Assembly: GCA_030710605.1 (NCBI GenBank)
Contig: CP092863.1
Coordinates: forward strand, 57,700,899 to 57,764,898
Origin: Cordylochernes scorpioides
Taxonomy: Eukaryota > Arthropoda > Arachnida > Pseudoscorpiones > Chernetidae
Reading direction: 5' to 3'
DNA length: 64,000 nucleotides
Both the position numbers and the translations under genes were made by a program. Positions 54,837 through 64,000 of the stretch are shown here, in pieces (positions within the stretch are counted from its first letter, which is position 1; each line of letters opens with the position of its first letter). The notes beneath the pieces were generated by a model. The model saw nothing but the letters and a program-made list of their open reading frames with translations. It was not told where the DNA came from and ran no database searches.

Positions 54837-55735
54837 AATTTTCCCTACGAATTCAAATTCGGACACAACGCTGATGAAACAACTCGAAGTGATATCTGCG
54901 TATGGAACGATGGGTCCATTTCTTAACTCACTATGCGCTAGTGGTTCACAAAATCCCACGTCGCACTACCAGCCTTGAAGACAGACAAGAGTCGTGAGCG
55001 GCCGTCGGACAACGATCCGTTATGGAGATAATCAGAGCGAAAACGCATAAATCTGCGTAAAAGGTTGCCGAAAACTCAACTTCAATCAATCCATATGAGT
55101 CAATATTGAGAAACAGTAAAAATACTCGACAAATGGGCACTGCATGAATTGAATTAAAATCGAAACATCGCCGTTTTGTACTGTCTTGAGCGTAACCTAT
55201 GGACAAAAAGAGCGACCCATTTCTCAAACGTGTATTGTAGCTTGTGTGCAACGGACTCTCTATGACAACCGGCGACGTTCAACGCAATGGTTGGACTACG
55301 CTTTAGTGCCAAAACATTTATTGAAGCCAAAATTGAACTAAAGTGCTGGCATACGTGCTGGTCTACAGACTGTGTCAACTACTGCAGCTGCCTGGATCCG
55401 GACGAAACAAACACAGTGAAGATATATTGTCGGACGATTGAAACAAAACACAAACACGTTAACTAAGTTCTGAGGCAATGATATAAAGAAAATAACATTC
55501 TTCTACACGACAACAACCGGCCTCGCGTCTCAATAATGATACGATAAAAATATGTATGAGTAAGCAATGAAACTCTTGATTACCTACCAGACTCACCATA
55601 CCGACTATCACTTCTTTAAACACCTCTCGAACATATCCGAGGCAAGAAATTATTCAAAACCCATAGAGATTCCAACACTGTTATCAATGAGTTTATTACC
55701 TCCATATATTCAAAATTTTGTAAAACCGTAACAAG
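54837..55735 (+). pseudogene. Mariner transposase, nearly full length, decayed
   Basis: Scattered mariner words in order: YEFKFGHNADETTR (N-terminal helix-turn-helix), RPSDNDPLWR, ILDKWALHELN, then the catalytic-core regions LDPDETNTVKIYC and LLHDNNRPRVS, and finally YLPDSPYRLSLL with LEHIRGKK. Many stops and several frame changes. The third catalytic region is damaged. Terminal repeats were not found. An old insertion of the group that includes the mariner part of SETMAR-like proteins. Confidence 0.75.
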
Positions 55736-56271
55736 GCAATTTGTTTTTATTGAAAATAAATTTATATAATCTAAGGGGTTTTGTCACAATTAAAATATTC
55801 TACTTACAACGTCCTTCATATACCAGCCACTATTTTTGCAACAACCCCAAATTAGAGCTTATAACCTATAAATATTGTATTTTAGGCAATGATTTGAAAC
55901 CTGGCCGATGCTTCGAACTGAGATCGAAAATGTCTTAATTATCAAAGAATATTAATTGAAACTATCAATCAATATGAGTAAGAAACGTAATTTTCATTTA
56001 CCATATAAATTATATTGTTCAAAAGAAATAAAAAACAAAATAGGTTAATTACAGGGAGGTTAGGAGGAATGAAAATGCCAAACATCACCAAGGTTCATGC
56101 AGATCAAAGTAGAATTTGTATTACAACCCATTATGTTAGGCGTGTTAAGGTGAGAACATTTTCAAAGTGTTAATTACAGTCAAACCTGTTTAATACTCCA
56201 AACATTGTTTTCTGAGCAAACCTTTTAAGGTTTATAATTTCCTTTTTTTTTTGTGGCGGCTAAAATATTAA
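55736..56271. other. Unassigned AT-rich sequence
   Basis: No recognised gene or repeat; may hold the lost 3' end of the mariner. Confidence 0.35.
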
Positions 56272-56412
56272 TCTTGTTGTGTGCTTTTAGTAAATCCTGT
56301 TGTATACGGTTTATAAATCCTGTTGTACAAGGTTTATAAATCCTGTTGTATGCGGTTAATAAATATTGTTTTATGAAGTCAAAATAATTCCTGTTGTATG
56401 CGGCTTAAAAAT
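56272..56412 (+). repeat. Minisatellite, about 27-bp unit
   Basis: Five to six units of the type aaatcctgttgtatacggtt, for example near 56292, 56319, 56340 and 56388, with substitutions and length changes. Confidence 0.7.
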
Positions 56413-57730
56413 AATTTAGTAAGGGGCTGAGAAAATGTGCTTTTGATACAGTTAATAACTCCTGTTCTTCGTTAATAACCTGGATGAAGAGGCAGCATGA
56501 GTCTATTCTGTTTGGTTCCCCCGAGTGGCAGAAAACAGGTTCCACTGTACTAGTAAACAACCAAACAATTAAGATTAGTTTGTTAGTATGATTGCTACTT
56601 ACCACCACAGAGCGACGTGTAGAAATTCAGAACGGCCAAGTGGCAAGATAGGACACAGCTAGGCTGGCAGTTTCCAACTATGCCACCATCTTGCCTCTTT
56701 TCCGTCCGAAACACCTTCCTCCCAACCGCAGTCTTCTGTAAACCTTTTGAGAAATAAAATGCTTATCCATTAGGACAATGAATCCTGCCGTATTGGTCTA
56801 CGGATGCTTAATTTTTCAAACAAGATATCAGTAGCATGAACATATAAGGTATAGACAGAACAATTTACAAATATCTGAAAATATACGTTTTAATAATATC
56901 AATAAATCATTACCTTTATTAGGACCTTTAGTCTTATATCCAGATTTTCTTCAGTGAAATGGCGTGGGAAAACTATTGAGAAAGAAAGTCGAATTTACAA
57001 ATTATTTTATGGGAAATGTATAAATTTTAAAGCTATAACTAGTTTTTTTTTTATTATATATTACATATATAGGTTATAGATTTTCTCCTGTTCTATTTTC
57101 TCATCCAGATACCCGTAAGTTATGTGAGAGGTTATAAAAACACTCCACTAAAAAAAAAATGATACAACTATAGAGCCTATATATACGGTTTTCTATAGAG
57201 AGATGTGAAAAAAGTATACAAGCATATTAACGGAAGTTATTTTATTCTAATTACAGCTTTATAAAAGTTTTATAGGCCCTGTGCAAATGATCGAGTATAT
57301 GGCGTGGTTAAAATCATCTTAATTGGAATAAATTGTCTGTCGTTGACCCTCGAAAAGTATATCTTTTTCTTACTTCTTTAATACTCTGGCAGACGAAAAA
57401 ATATAGGCAGATAACTCCGTTTCTATTTTTTCTTTGCAGGAATAAAACTCTTTGCGAGCATTATTCTTTACGAAAATATTGATGTGATTTCTGAAAAAAT
57501 TAACATATTATTCTTTGTTGCGCAATAAAGCGTTTTCTGAAAAGAGAAAATCGTTAAGTTTATAACTCTTTTATGTCAAAATAGCCTGTGTAAAAATTTA
57601 GTGCGATAGAATTTAAAGTTGTATATTTTAGCCTGTTCGCTTTGTATAGATTGCTTCATGGTTATCTTTATATTATTGATGGATATATATATTAGGAAAG
57701 AAAATATCATATTTTCACTATTTTTTCATA
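56413..57730. other. Gene-free AT-rich stretch
   Basis: Nothing recognised. The minus frame at 56405-56608 has no domain. Confidence 0.35.
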
Positions 57731-58218
57731 TCTATATATATATATAAATGAATGTATGTGTGTGTGTGTCCTTTATGCCTGACCAAACCACTCATTGGAA
57801 CGCCTTGAAACTTTGGGAAATTATTTAGTATAGTACTGGGAAGGTTTCTAGCAAATAAATTTTTGAAATAACTTTTCGCCTAAAAATAATCAAGATAAAT
57901 ATTCTAATTTATCTGTTATAATTCAACAATCTGCTCTAAATATTATCATAATGATACGATGATTTTGTAATGTAGAAAATTAGGAAAGACAAAATTCAGA
58001 ATGACACGGCAATTTATTTGAGACAAGAATAATGATACAATTCCAAGGCAAGATACTATTCCTTTAACTTCCAATTACCGAGGGAACTAATTAATATTGA
58101 TTTTATTCAACTTATCGAGTATTTTTCAAGGGACCGGGAAAAAATGTTCACTTTATCGAGAGATTCGTTAGACAAACTTTTACTCGGGTAAAACCCGGGC
58201 GAAGCCGGGTACATCCAT
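57731..58218 (+). mobile_element. Helitron with 5' end and 3' hairpin, 3' CTAG lost
   Basis: Starts TCTATATATATATATAAATG after a host A (57730), the same 5' signature as the 40.34-41.13-kb copy. The right end has the hairpin ACCCGGGC-gaa-GCCGGGT (58193-58210), then acatcc as in that copy, but the terminal CTAG is replaced. A 38-bp sequence at 58023-58060 is repeated at 58219-58256, flanking the last 158 bp. Confidence 0.65.
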
Positions 58219-58256
58219 ACAAGAATAATGATACAATTCCAAGGCAAGATACTATT

Positions 58257-59217
58257 ATAGACATCTGCGTCGTGCCCCGAGAAACAGTTTCGACGCAGGT
58301 TGGCCCAGGGGATGGAGCGAGGCACATCCACGGTGGGGGTCCACCGGGCAACCAGCTCTGCAGTAGGATGCGCCTGGAGCCGTGCCGTGTCCAATGCCCG
58401 GCGCGCCCTCTGGCTGGTTAGGCGGGTGATGGGGGTCGCCGATCCCTGCAGGACGATGGTCTCCGCCTCGTACTCCGCATGATAGCTGGAGCTGGCGTTT
58501 TCCCGCCGGAAACGTTGGCAGAAGGCCCCCAGGAGCGCGGCCCGCGTTGAGCGCGCTAGTGCAGGGGCGCCATCGGAGAAGCCCCCGACAGTCGCTTGTA
58601 GCCAGCGCTCGGGAGCCAGCAGGTCTGGCGGCCGCAGGAATCTGTTGTCGCCTCGAAGACGCAGGGACCTCAGGCTGGCGGGATGAAGAATCCGGTGGTC
58701 AAGTTCGAGGACGCTGGACGCAGCCTCCCAGAGGCTCAGCAGTCTCCTCCTCCTAGGCGAGAGCCAGACGTCAGAAGCCGGCGGTGTCAACCACGCCCGG
58801 CTGAGGACCAGCCAAGAGTAGCCGTTGGCGGCGCCGCGAAGAGAGGCAGGAGAGCCGAAGCTGGCCCGCGATGTCAAGCAGGCCGACGCCACCATCGGAG
58901 ACTGGACCAGCCAGGATGTGCCCGGGGAGCACGAAACTCGGCTCGCACCCCACACAAAGCGCGTCAACCGTGCCTGCAGCCGGCCGACGGAGGTTTCAGG
59001 TGGAAGATAGCCGTGGAGATGGTGCAGGATGGAACCCAAGACCAGGCTGTTGGCCGCGTGAGCACGACCCACCAGCGACAGGCCATGGGTGAAGGGTGAC
59101 CACCTCGCGATGGCTCGCTCCAGCAGCCCCATCAGGTGTGAGGCCTGGGAGGCGACGGTGTTTCTAGTGGTGATGGTGCAGCCCAGGACGGTCAGCGACT
59201 CGGACGTCCAGGAGATT
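58257..59217 (-). pseudogene. Tx1/L1-group LINE ORF2, C-terminal half fragment
   Basis: Minus-strand frame from 59217: TSESLTVLGCTITTRNTVAS, LLERAIARWSPFTHGLSLVG and RAHAANSLVLGSILHHL. These match the block after the RT palm in L1/Tx1-like elements (x-LG...W...LS-x-x-GR...N). It continues through GAFCQRFRRENASSSYH to NLRRNCFSGHDADV, then is cut, losing the final CCHC end. Its 5' side is cut at 59217 by the tail of another LINE copy inserted in the same orientation. Coding frame intact within the fragment and GC-rich. Confidence 0.75.
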
Positions 59218-59221
59218 CCCA

Positions 59222-61594
59222 GAGAGAGAGAGATTGAGATTGAAACTACTTTATTTCAAAGTCCATATTAGATTATATAAGGTTAAATACAGAATAAATA
59301 TGGATAAATATGATTATATAATGATAAATATAGGAATAAATAGATATAAATAGATAAAAATAATTGATAAATATACACATATATAAAATATATAGTCTTC
59401 ATTGGTAGCGCCCACTGCGAGAGTTCTATTCCACCGAGTGGGCAGGTAGATGTATTGGCTGACGTTGCCCACCTCAAGACCAAGATGGTACTTGTAGATG
59501 GTAGCCTTCGCCACACTTGTGATCTTCATTGTCTCGGGATGGAGGTTGACGCCGAAGAGCTAGGCCTGCAGATCCAGGGGCACTTCGCAGGAGGCGAAGA
59601 CCTCCCGGAGCAGGGGTCGCACTGCTCGGCAACTCCAATATCTGTGGGTCAGCGACAAAGCTGACCTGAATTCGGAAAGGCCCGTGCTTTTAACGAGGGT
59701 TTTTTATCCCCAACGTGCTCAATTGCACCGCCGAGGAATTCGCACAGAATTTTTATTTTTCCAGGCGAGAGATCATTGAGGAGTGGTTCTCTCTCAGAAC
59801 GGAATAGAACCGCGGACACCACGTCCTCATAATCAACCTCGAACCCATAGAGAGGAGCTAGAGTAGAGTAAGCCTTTAGTTGTTCGAAAATTTTTCCAGC
59901 GGCTCTTTCTCCTGAATGGCCTGAGAGAGATATGTCTTGGTCCGCAGGGGTAGAAGACTGGATGGATGATCCAATCATGGCTAGGGTCTCTTCTGCCGGA
60001 GCCGCTAATGGCTCAGTATTGGTCGAGGAAGGCTCTGGTCGTGATGGCATTTGGCTGGTGCTCGGCGCCGGAACAGGAATCTCGGGGGCTGGAGTGTCGT
60101 AGGGACGAACAGGGAAGTTCGCCCCGAGCGAAGGCGCGGCAGGGCTGGGGGGGGGGGGGGGGGGGGTGTTGAGGGGGTCTGCTTGATGGGTGCAAAAATT
60201 CCGCAGCAGGTGTTAAGAGGGCGGAGTTGTTTGGAGGGCATGGGCTTGAATGAAGGAGGCCTCGACACCGGGCCCTGCCTTCTTTTCCTTGATGTTTTCG
60301 GCTCCAGAATTTTTAGAGCGCTCGTTATGGGGCTTGGCTTGGGGGTCAGGTCCTCCCGCTGATCATTGGATGCCCTTGATGGAGGTGGGGATGTGTCCAC
60401 AGCAGCAGGTGCATAGTCTGCAGGTGGGGCTGCTGAAGCAGCTGGAGTTAGTGCTGCAGCCGGCACGGTGTTCGAGGTGGAGGGCGGCCTGGTCCAGCCC
60501 TGTGTGCGTGCCGCAGGAGCATCCACAGGGAGCACCAGCTTGTCCTCCTGGAGACCAGTCTTACGAGGACAGTTGGCACGCTTGTGTCTCTGTTTGTAAC
60601 ACAGGGAACACTTAATGCCATAGGTCACGTAGACGTGCGTGACCACTCCTTTGGCCTTGACGTCCAGCCAGGCAGGGATCTGGGAGAGCTTTACTCCGTC
60701 GCGCAGAGTCATAAATGCTTCCCGACGAGCATCAGAACAGCAGGAATCCTCTAGTTGCATCATCTTCTGGATGATAGACGTGACCTGTCCATATGGCCGC
60801 AGCGTAGTGCGAGGTCAGCGTCCTCTACGAAGAAGAGCACGTTGCCGAGGACAATTCTCTCGGCCCTCTTCCTGAGGGGGAAGGCACGCAGGGTGACGTC
60901 TTTGATGTTGAGTCCCTCCTCTATCAGCTTGTCAGGGAGTTGAACGCTGGAGAGGCCGACCAGGATGTGCCCTTCCATCTTTGTCAGTTGGTAGATGGTG
61001 CCCTTATCCAGCTTGGTTTCTAACGCCCGGAAATACTCCTCTTGCGTGAAGTATAGGCAGAATTCCAGGTAGACACACTGGTCCGTCTGCCCCGGAAGGT
61101 AGCTTGCTTCTGCCTGGTGGTCTGACACCCGTGCACCTTGCTGGGTCTTGGTGTGGCTCGTGGCCAGCTGCTGTTCAGAGGGATTCCTGGTGCATGAAAG
61201 CAGCCCTTTTTGGTCGCCGACTTGGCGTAGTTAGGATCATGCGGCCTCTTCATGGAGCCGCCCACTTTGGTGAAGATCACAGCTTGGCTTTCGATAAGCT
61301 GGTCTTCTTGTTTCGGGCAATCAGCCCAATTGCGGCAAAAATTTGCATGTCCGCCGTCCGCCGCCGGCTTGTTATTTGCATTTTTGCCATTAGTTAATTC
61401 TGAATGACTTTCAGTCATTTCAGAATATTTTGGCGATTTCTCAGCAAAGACCTGGCCGTTTTGAATATTTTTAGAGAAGCTTGCAGCCCATTCGTTTGGC
61501 TTTCAACCAATACCCCATAAGGGTTACAAATATCCATTTTTTTCAATCTCTATCCCATAAGAACACAGAGCTCGCGCGCCGCGTGGCCGCACGA
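59222..61594 (-). mobile_element. Half-LINE copy A: ORF1 joined to ORF2 end and 3' UTR
   Basis: Minus-strand order: GC-rich 5' leader, ORF1 (about 61418-59650), then directly the last part of ORF2 (LTHRYWSCRAVRPLLREVF, near 59650-59590, continuing to KATIYKYHLGLEVG), 3' UTR and a (TC)n tail at 59222-59233. Endonuclease and RT are entirely missing, although both ends of the LINE are present. This is internal deletion, not the usual 5' truncation, comparable in form to mammalian HAL1-type half-LINEs. Confidence 0.7.
59649..61418 (-). pseudogene. LINE ORF1 (RRM-like region, zinc knuckle, Pro-rich tail), copy A
   Basis: Several frames carry one product. An N-terminal tail lies near 61418-61130. 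A region CVYLEFCLYFTQEEYFRAL to LGNVLFFVEDADLALR (61128-60780) looks like an RNA-binding fold. After a frame change come GVKLSQIPAWLDVKAKG and YVTYGIKCSLCYKQRHKRAN with one CCHC knuckle (C-x2-C-x4-H-x4-C; CSLCYKQRHKRANC), then a long Pro/Ala-rich linker. A run of about 16 G on the plus strand (60149-60164) encodes Pro residues and is followed by a second frame change. The last part (60050-59649) is acidic and helical, with GKIFEQLKAYSTLAPLYGFE. ORF1 proteins bind LINE RNA and chaperone integration. Three frame breaks, so no single product now. Confidence 0.75.
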
Positions 61595-61600
61595 CCGAGA

Positions 61601-61763
61601 GAGAGATTTAAACTGATTTATTACAATATTCATATAAGATTATATATGGTTAATTACAAAATTGAATAAATACGAATTATATAAATAATATTATATAATG
61701 ATAAATATAGGAATAAATAGATATAAATAGATAAAATAATTGATAAATATATATATATATATA
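61601..61763 (-). mobile_element. LINE copy C, outer 3' UTR with (TC)n tail
   Basis: Ends attgtaataaatcagttta, aatctctctctc on the minus strand; the 3' UTR matches copy A (ttatctatttatatctattt). It is the continuation of 62402-62573, split by two LTR insertions. Confidence 0.62.
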
Positions 61764-62074
61764 TGTGACAATATAGTGGTAATAATGTGATGAGTGAGAA
61801 ATAAGGAAACAACAAGTTTGGAAGATGGAACCCAGCAAACCGAGGGAGAGAGGGAGCGCTAGCGGCTGCCACCGCGGAAAATGCACGTCTTGTGTGTCCA
61901 CCACCCCCCCGACTGAGTAAACATAGAACTGAGGTTCCAAGAAAAGGCCCTGCGGTCGCCCCCTTGGAATGTGACTGCTATATCAAGTGACCGGCCTTAG
62001 CTGCGTTCTCTCTCTCTCTCTCTGGTCGACTGTAGATTTGTTTTATTAATGCTGGAAGAGCATATATTATGACA
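61764..62074 (+). repeat. Solo LTR, subfamily A (311 bp)
   Basis: TGTGACAATATAG start, TATTATGACA end. Lacks about 22 bp at its left relative to the 1251-4065 LTRs. Inserted in the TA-rich 3' UTR of LINE copy C. Confidence 0.72.
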
Positions 62075-62092
62075 TATATACATATATATAAA

Positions 62093-62401
62093 TGTGGCAA
62101 TATAGTGGTAATGATGTGGTGAGTTGAGAAATAATCACACGACGAGTTGTTAGAGCTAAAAATCCAGGCAGCCAGCCGAGAGAGAAAGAGGTGGCGAGTG
62201 TGCTATCTACTGAACGACTGTTTTTTCCCTGTGTACACAAGCGGGGCAAACAAAAGATTAGACGCCAGGTGTTGACGCCCCCCTCAGGAATGTGGTCAAC
62301 AAAGAGTCGCAAGTTAGTTATCTTCAAATCGACTACGTCTCTCTCTCTCTGGTCGGCTGCAGATTTACTTTATTATTCCTGTTAGAGCATATATTATGAC
62401 A
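62093..62401 (+). repeat. Solo LTR, subfamily B (309 bp)
   Basis: TGTGGCAATATAG start, TATTATGACA end. Middle as in 27237-27571. Only 18 bp of TA-rich sequence separates it from the subfamily A solo LTR. Confidence 0.72.
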
Positions 62402-62573
62402 TAAATATATATACAAGGTCTTCATTGGTGGCGCCCACCGCGGGAAAGACTCCGCCACCGAAGGACTGTGAGAGTACTTTCCCACAGAGTGGGCAGGTCG
62501 AGGTGATGGCTGGCGTAGCCCACCTTAAGACCAAGATGGTACTTGTAGATGGTAGCCTTCGCTGAGAGAGAGA
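62402..62573 (-). pseudogene. LINE copy C, final codons of ORF2
   Basis: Minus strand: AKATIYKYHLGLKVGYASHH, then LDLPTLWESTLTV, matching the end of copy A (AKATIYKYHLGLEVGNVSQY). The upstream part is missing; the fragment starts right after the (TC)n tail of copy B. Confidence 0.6.
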
Positions 62574-62664
62574 GACAATTGACAATTAACATATTTTTAT
62601 TGACATCTTGTCAATACAGGAAATTGCACAGTCCGCACTAATTATGAGAAATTAACAATAATTA

Positions 62665-62857
62665 AAATGATGATGAAGACTAAAATTAGAGATAAAAATG
62701 CGACGTCAATTGCGTGCTGCTTTAAGAAGCAGTACAGTTCCATACTCTTTTCACGGATGGCAATGCCGCGCACGTTGAGGCACGCTATGCGGAAGCTCAT
62801 AGCGTGCTCTTGTTTGTTCACACCCGAAGGTTGGTGAGCCGCTTGTAGAGTGTGCAT
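62665..62857 (-). pseudogene. LINE ORF2 start (endonuclease N-terminus), copy B
   Basis: 27 bp after the ORF1 stop: MHTLQAAHQPSGVNKQEHAM, then SFRIACLNVRGIAIREKSME and LYCFLKQHAIDVAFL. The x-I-x-x-LN-x-RG-I ... L-x-x-x-IDV-x-x-L pattern is the opening strand-helix-strand of AP-type LINE endonucleases, with the first active-site Asn. It stops where the Glu-containing strand would follow (LQE), jumping to 3' UTR. Confidence 0.72.
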
Positions 62858-62883
62858 GTCTTGTCCTCTACAAGGTGGATTAA

Positions 62884-64000
62884 CTAGCTGAAGAGTTTGT
62901 TCAGACTTTCCATCTGCTCAGTCGATCGGTCTTCAAAAAATTGTAACTTTTGAGGACGGGAGATTATGGCTTGAATAATGTCATCCCGCTTCAAACCTAG
63001 GTCTTCAGTGTTCTTGAACAAATTGATGGAGGATCGTTCAAGAATTCCTTTCAGCTGTTTGAGAGCCACCGACTTCTCCAAACGCGATTCTTTAGAGGGT
63101 TCATCCTCCTTTTTTTTCAAAGGAAGTTGCTTAATCTTGGAGCCAGGTGGCGATCTCAGGATGGGAAGTGTAGTCGTGGGGTGAATTTCCTTCTCAGTGG
63201 TTGACCGGTCAGCCACTGGTGTAGTCGCGGCTGCGATGAATGAAATCTGTTGGGCGGGTGGAGACGTCGCGGAGGTGAAAAGTTTTCGCAAGGTCTCTGA
63301 AAATTCTGTAGAGGTCTCCTGAGGTTTAAAAGAAAAAAAAAACTGCTGCAGATGAAGTTTCGGCAGGTTTCGAAAAGGGCGTTGACTGGATGGATGGTGA
63401 GAACAGCGCTGGATCCTGCCGGGATGTTGCCTGAGGGATGGAACGTTCCTCCATGTCCCTTCTGAGGCAGCTGGCCCGCCGATGACCTTGGCGGTGGCAT
63501 TTGCTGCATCTGACACCGTAGGTGATATAAGCCGGCGTCGTTTCTCCCTTGGATTTGATGTCCAACTTTCCAGGAAGCTGATGGATTTTGAGTCCTTCAT
63601 TCATGAAGACGAATACTTCTCGCTTACCGGTGGTCCAGGTGTACCCTTCTGATGAGACCACTTCATGTGACAGAGAGGCCACCCTGCAATAAGGACGCAG
63701 GGCTGCGACGATGTCCACGTCCTTTACTGCGATTGAGATATTACCGGTCACCAACCTTTCTGCCCTATTCTTTTATGCGGGAGCTTTTAGGAGGCTGTTC
63801 GCGATGTTGAGACCCTCTTCTACTATCCTTTCTGCCATGTCAACACTTGCTAGTCCAACCAGCACTTGGCCGGACATTTTCATGATCTGAAATAAGGATC
63901 CTTTGCCCAACAGCTCCTCCAAGGCCTTGATGTAGTGCAGAGGGCTGAAGTCCGAGCACCACTCGATAAAGCAGCATTGTTCGAAAGTTTCTGTTGCGGA
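62884..64000 (-). pseudogene. LINE ORF1, copy B
   Basis: Covers an RNA-binding-fold region (ALEELLGKGSLFQIMKMSG, then QVLVGLASVDMAERIVEEGL), a stop near 63775, ISIAVKDVDIVAALRPY, the block GLKIHQLPGKLDIKSKGE, and a knuckle CSKCHRQGHRRASC. A run of nine A (plus strand, about 63333-63341) breaks the frame. The rest (KLFTSATSPPAQQ, then GILERSSINLFKNTED) closes at 62884. Same architecture as copy A but clearly a different subfamily. Open at the window end. Confidence 0.72.

Larger units (their letters stand above)
62577..64000 (-). mobile_element. Half-LINE copy B: ORF1, ORF2 start, then 3' tail
   Basis: Minus strand: ORF1 (enters from beyond 64000, ends 62884), ORF2 start (62857-62665), then about 80 bp containing acaagatgtcaataaaaata and a (TC)n tail at 62563-62576. 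Nearly all of ORF2 is missing, yet the 5' region and tail are present. A second internally deleted LINE with a breakpoint different from that of copy A. It continues past the window edge. Confidence 0.65.

Noticed and set aside
1-64000. tRNA, rRNA or snRNA genes
   Set aside because: None recognised by eye. The R1-like LINE suggested rDNA nearby, but no 28S sequence is present. A tRNAscan and Infernal run would settle this.

Overview
The window reads as repeat-rich, AT-rich nuclear DNA from an animal, most likely an arthropod. R1-like and Jockey-like LINEs, several mariner remnants, a piggyBac, a pogo/Tigger element, Helitrons and Ty3/Gypsy elements occur together with almost no host coding sequence. 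The species cannot be named from sequence alone. Nothing looks prokaryotic, and no rRNA or tRNA gene was recognised.

Host gene: three small GC-rich exons on the + strand (11326-11512, 18277-18412, 22816-22858) join in phase to encode most of one pleckstrin-homology (PH) domain. The first intron is GT-AG and the second appears to be GC-AG. The introns carry mariner pieces, a Jockey piece, minisatellites and ribozyme-bearing repeats.

Layout: 1.25-4.07 kb is a young LTR element without gag or pol. 4.07-10.6 kb holds LTR, Helitron and mariner fragments and a pair of diverged 300-bp direct repeats. 10.6-22.9 kb is the PH gene. 22.9-24.1 kb is a 103-bp minisatellite. 27.59-39.57 kb is bounded by matching LTRs and contains an R1-like LINE, a deleted Tigger and a decayed Gypsy element. 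40.3-43.4 kb is a Helitron and a piggyBac. 43.4-54.5 kb is a cluster of ribozyme repeats, a dead Gypsy pol and an LTR element with only gag-protease and a 3' ORF. 54.8-55.7 kb is a dead mariner. 57.7-64 kb is a stack of LINE pieces resembling the Tx1/L1 group, in the same orientation and cut by solo LTRs.

Most interesting system: at least three related families of short repeats (monomers about 319, 338 and 350 bp) each contain a minimal type I hammerhead ribozyme (HHR). It has CTGANGA and GAAA core boxes, a 4-bp stem II, a 2-3-bp stem III with a 2-nt loop, and a GTC or GTT cleavage triplet. Twelve recognisable motifs are present; nine have an intact core and foldable stems. Stems I and II change in a compensatory way between families. 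The repeats occur as tandem, circularly permuted or inverted partial multimers, often bounded by (TA)n. This matches metazoan retrozymes or Penelope-associated HHR repeats. The 350-bp family also carries motifs matching the CTCF consensus. Other notable points are two ORF1-only half-LINEs, a PAM2 (poly(A)-binding-protein) motif in a pol-less LTR element, and a PIP-box in the remnant Tigger tail.

All calls come from reading the sequence by eye. Family names rest on motif recognition, not database searches.
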